DNA from: Longimicrobiales bacterium
Lineage (GTDB): Bacteria; Gemmatimonadota; Gemmatimonadetes; Longimicrobiales; Gaopeijiaceae
Assembly: GCA_028279425.1 (NCBI GenBank)
Contig: JANQNV010000225.1
Location: 1 to 33,859 of the forward strand
Direction: 5' to 3'
Length of the DNA: 33,859 nucleotides
Below are positions 32,201-33,859 of this stretch, piece after piece; within the stretch, counting starts at the first letter, position 1, and each line of letters starts with the position of its first letter. Under the pieces are notes generated by a model. That model was given only the letters and a program-made list of their open reading frames with translations, was not told the DNA's origin and made no database searches. The translations under genes were made by a program, and so were the position numbers.

Positions 32201-33766
32201 GTGGAGGGCGCCCGCGCGCTGGGACTGAGTAGAGACCTCGGCAGCATCGAGGCAGGCAAGGTCGCCGACCTCGTGGTCCTCGACTCCGATCCCCTTCAGG
32301 ACATCGGCGCGGCAGCGGATATCGCGTACGTGATGAAGGCCGGCGCCCTCTATCGCGGCCCCACCCTGGATCGCGTCTGGCCCGACCCCACACCCCTCGT
32401 CCTCCCGTGGTCGCTTCGCCGCGAATCTCTGCCCACCTCTGCCGAGGTGGACCATGTGGTCGCCGAAACCATGGCGGAGTCGAGGATCCCGGGACTCGCC
32501 CTCGCGGTGATCCGACAGGGTGAGGTGGTGGTCGCCCGAGGGTACGGCACCGCCGAGCTGGAGCACCGTACCCCGGTGAGCGAGACGACCATGTTTCAGT
32601 CGGGCTCCCTCGGGAAGCAGTTCACCGCTGCGGGCATCATGGCGCTGGTGGAAGACGGCCGACTCGACCTCGAAACCTCGGTTCGGCGCTACCTGCCCGA
32701 GGCCCCGGACGCCTGGGAGGCCATTCGAATTCGGCACCTCCTGAACCACAGTTCGGGGATCCCCGATTACACCGGCGACGACTTCGACTACCGCCGGGAC
32801 TACAGCGACGTCGACCTCGTGCGGATGGCGGGTGACCTACCGCTCGAGTTTCCAGCAGGCACCCGTTGGAACTACTCCAACACGGGGTACGTCATGCTCG
32901 GGATCGTGATGACCCGCGTCGCCGGGCAGCCGTACTACGAGTACCTGCGCGAACGCATCTTCACGCCGGCCGGGATGCCGACCATTCGGGTGATCACCGA
33001 GTCGGATGTGGTGCCCGACCGGGCCCGCGGATATCTGCCCGTGCCGGGCGGCTGGGAGCATGCCGCCTGGGTCGCGCCGAGGCTGAACACGACGGCCGAC
33101 GGGTCGATGCTGCTGTCCTTGCGCGACATGATCGCGTGGCACGAAGCCGTACGCAGCCGCTCGGTTCTTCGGGAGGAGAGCTGGGCCCGGATCCTCGCTC
33201 CGATGACCCTCAACAGCGGGCGGAGCTATCCGTACGGCTTCGGGTGGTTCCTCGGCGAAGCAGGCGGACGGGCGATGCAGGAGCACGGCGGTGCCTGGCA
33301 GGGCTTCGTGACCCAGTTCACCCGATTCAGCGACGACGATCTCGCCGTGGTCGTGCTGTCGAACGCCCGGACTCTGACGCCGGGGCCACTCGCCCGCGCC
33401 ATCGGTGCCCTCTACGACCCCTCCCTCGCCCCACCGCGGCCTCCGGACACCCCGATCGAGGACTCCGATCCGGAGGCCACGGCCTACGTCCGGGAGATGC
33501 TCGTCAAGGCCGCCGGAGAGGGGCTCGAACGGTCGGACTTCGACTTCGTGCGACAGACGATCTTCCCGCGGATCCGCGCCGCGCTGTCCAGCTCGCTGGC
33601 CGGCAGGAATGCCCCGAGTCGGCTGGAACTCCTGGCCCGGCGCGAGGTCGGTGACGACGTCGAGCTGCAGTACTTCGCCTGGTACGGAGCCGATCGCCTG
33701 CGGGTGATCGCCACGCTCGGCCCCGACGGTGGACTGACCGGGCTGAGAGTCGTCCCCGCACCCTAG
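29291..33766 (+). CDS. Secreted TolB-like propeller / amidohydrolase / beta-lactamase-type serine hydrolase fusion
   Basis: A 1491-residue exported protein. Signal peptide (LLLVGSLMALATMASA); residues about 30-630 form PD40/WD40-like propeller repeats (SPDGSQLVF, SADGRSVF, SPDGRWVAY); 640-1045 is an amidohydrolase with the metal motif HAH (H702, H704), lysine K792 in YLKSY and H840 in LEHA. Glu819 (TTEGG) stands where many relatives have His. Residues 1065-1400 are a class-C beta-lactamase/PBP4*-like domain with S1106-K1109 (SLGK), Y1195-N1197 (YSN) and H1332-G-G as the third motif. The propeller-amidohydrolase pair is a known architecture; the added serine hydrolase is unusual. The frame is open from 29000, but the ATG at 29291 begins the signal peptide. 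Periplasmic peptide or imide hydrolysis is plausible; the substrate is unknown. Confidence 0.9.
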   Translation: MPRHTLLLVGSLMALATMASAQTPPLPVDTVDFTTREGTWISLDVHPGGERLVFELLGDVYELPIAGGHATPILTGRAFQSQPRYSPDGSQLVFISDASGSDNVWVSGADGRGARPVTTLPRSGMLSPAWSADGRSVFVTVVDSYGARAAEIWRYDVATGEGARVVENMNGRAAPLVSSPASGPYGAWPTGDGSALWFTSVTPRPYGSRNGATSRLMRVGVEGGTPSPVRVDGTPAMKPTLSPDGDHLVYATVREGRTGLKVRDLSSGTERWLALGIDRHQLEGRATRDVLPNIAFAPDGRSLYAAHGGKIRRISLADGSSVDVPFEADVSLEVTPTLRFPRRLGTGPVEGRRMTQVAAGPGGRNAFSSLGRIWITGDDPFEPRRLTRSVRPREFMPAWSPDGRWVAYVTLDEEGGALWKAPTVGDAPAVRLSSDPGFWADPAWTPDGATVVALKAPLSSTLAGPPGSIPPDAQVVAVPASGGPYRALAPAGRARRPHFVAAGSDDEDDRVWLSGPDGLVSVGMASGDLRVEARLSDGAPRGSELRMVPSGEAVAARLGARLVRIPFTPDSVGPRELDPSAGSLVAEPVSADWSWASDGRSVAWLSAGTLLRAEVGTDTPLEPVASRLEVALPRSVASGSVVLQGATVITMAGDEVIEGADVVVTDGRIAAVGPSGTLARPSGAETIDLQGRYIVPGFIDLHAHWGPSGDMPQAESTNGLANLAFGITTIRDPQNNADIFGLADIVEVDGAPSPRVLSTGPGVFGGTNFQSLDEVRSALARYRDEYGTAYLKSYLVGNRQQRRWVVQASHELGLMPTTEGGADTKENLTHVVDGFSGLEHAVPVAPVHDDVVQLLARTGITNTPTIVVAFGAALPIYRLLAQERPHENPRIDRWFPEGALYQRTSSRLLWFPPEDYHDREIAAGANEVLRAGGHIGLGGHGEVQGLSNHWEMALLAGGGMRPHDILRVATVEGARALGLSRDLGSIEAGKVADLVVLDSDPLQDIGAAADIAYVMKAGALYRGPTLDRVWPDPTPLVLPWSLRRESLPTSAEVDHVVAETMAESRIPGLALAVIRQGEVVVARGYGTAELEHRTPVSETTMFQSGSLGKQFTAAGIMALVEDGRLDLETSVRRYLPEAPDAWEAIRIRHLLNHSSGIPDYTGDDFDYRRDYSDVDLVRMAGDLPLEFPAGTRWNYSNTGYVMLGIVMTRVAGQPYYEYLRERIFTPAGMPTIRVITESDVVPDRARGYLPVPGGWEHAAWVAPRLNTTADGSMLLSLRDMIAWHEAVRSRSVLREESWARILAPMTLNSGRSYPYGFGWFLGEAGGRAMQEHGGAWQGFVTQFTRFSDDDLAVVVLSNARTLTPGPLARAIGALYDPSLAPPRPPDTPIEDSDPEATAYVREMLVKAAGEGLERSDFDFVRQTIFPRIRAALSSSLAGRNAPSRLELLARREVGDDVELQYFAWYGADRLRVIATLGPDGGLTGLRVVPAP

Positions 33767-33806
33767 TGTAGTGTCGCCAAAGTCCTGATGCCGTTCGTGC
33801 GCGGGG

Positions 33807-33821
33807 GCATCCACGGGATGC
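33807..33821 (+). terminator. Hairpin downstream of the fusion gene
   Basis: GCATCC-ACG-GGATGC, a perfect 6-bp stem with 3-nt loop, starts 41 nt after the stop codon. A second small hairpin, GTAGC-TATC-GCTAC, follows at 33841-33854. They may be a terminator or parts of a repeat reaching the window end. No gene is visible in 33767-33859. Confidence 0.35.
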
Positions 33822-33859
33822 GTCGTTGGAACTCCTTGCCGTAGCTATCGCTACGCCGC

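Overview
This window looks like a chromosomal piece of a GC-rich, aerobic, Gram-negative bacterium, most likely a phototrophic member of the Gemmatimonadota or a close relative. The taxon is an inference. It rests on a PadR regulator coupled to an ADOP-type permease, many Tat/Sec lipoproteins, a propeller-amidohydrolase giant, and magnesium-chelatase genes beside a haem operon. Nothing in the window looks like an integrated phage, tRNA, rRNA or CRISPR array.

Layout: (1) 1-1836, minus strand: bchD (cut by the window edge) and bchI, two subunits of Mg-chelatase, the entry to (bacterio)chlorophyll. (2) 1981-7036, plus strand, divergent from bchI: hemC-hemD-hemL-hemE-hemF, tightly packed with 4-nt stop/start overlaps except before hemL. 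It makes ALA from glutamate-1-semialdehyde and then runs from porphobilinogen to protoporphyrinogen IX; hemA and hemB are absent. Both halves share a 144-bp promoter region. (3) 7055-9904 minus: a secreted M16 zinc protease. (4) 10103-14758 plus: a one-gene NRPS-like enzyme with formyltransferase, half a condensation domain, an adenylation domain interrupted by a luciferase-like monooxygenase, and a carrier domain. (5) 14790-17216 minus: an OsmC-family gene with an in-frame TGA exactly at its peroxidatic cysteine, overlapping a RuBisCO-like protein, followed by a lipoprotein cyclophilin. (6) 17557-24480 plus: a spondin-domain lipoprotein, a sensor kinase with its sigma-54-type response regulator, a fasciclin-domain protein, an ECF sigma factor and an RskA-type anti-sigma factor. 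This appears to be a regulated surface-protein region. (7) 24483-29169 minus: a Gfo/Idh/MocA oxidoreductase, an ADOP permease and its PadR regulator. (8) 29291-33766 plus, divergent from padR across a large nested palindrome: a secreted propeller/amidohydrolase/beta-lactamase triple fusion.

The most exciting item is the OsmC gene at 16749-17216. Its TGA codon sits where the family has its reactive cysteine, the resolving cysteine is conserved 68 residues on, the reading frame continues to a stop that overlaps the next start, and a SECIS-like hairpin lies at the expected distance. This predicts a selenoprotein peroxidase translationally coupled to a RuBisCO-like protein. The stand-alone formyltransferase/adenylation-monooxygenase enzyme, with a glycine-like specificity code, is the second candidate for undescribed chemistry.
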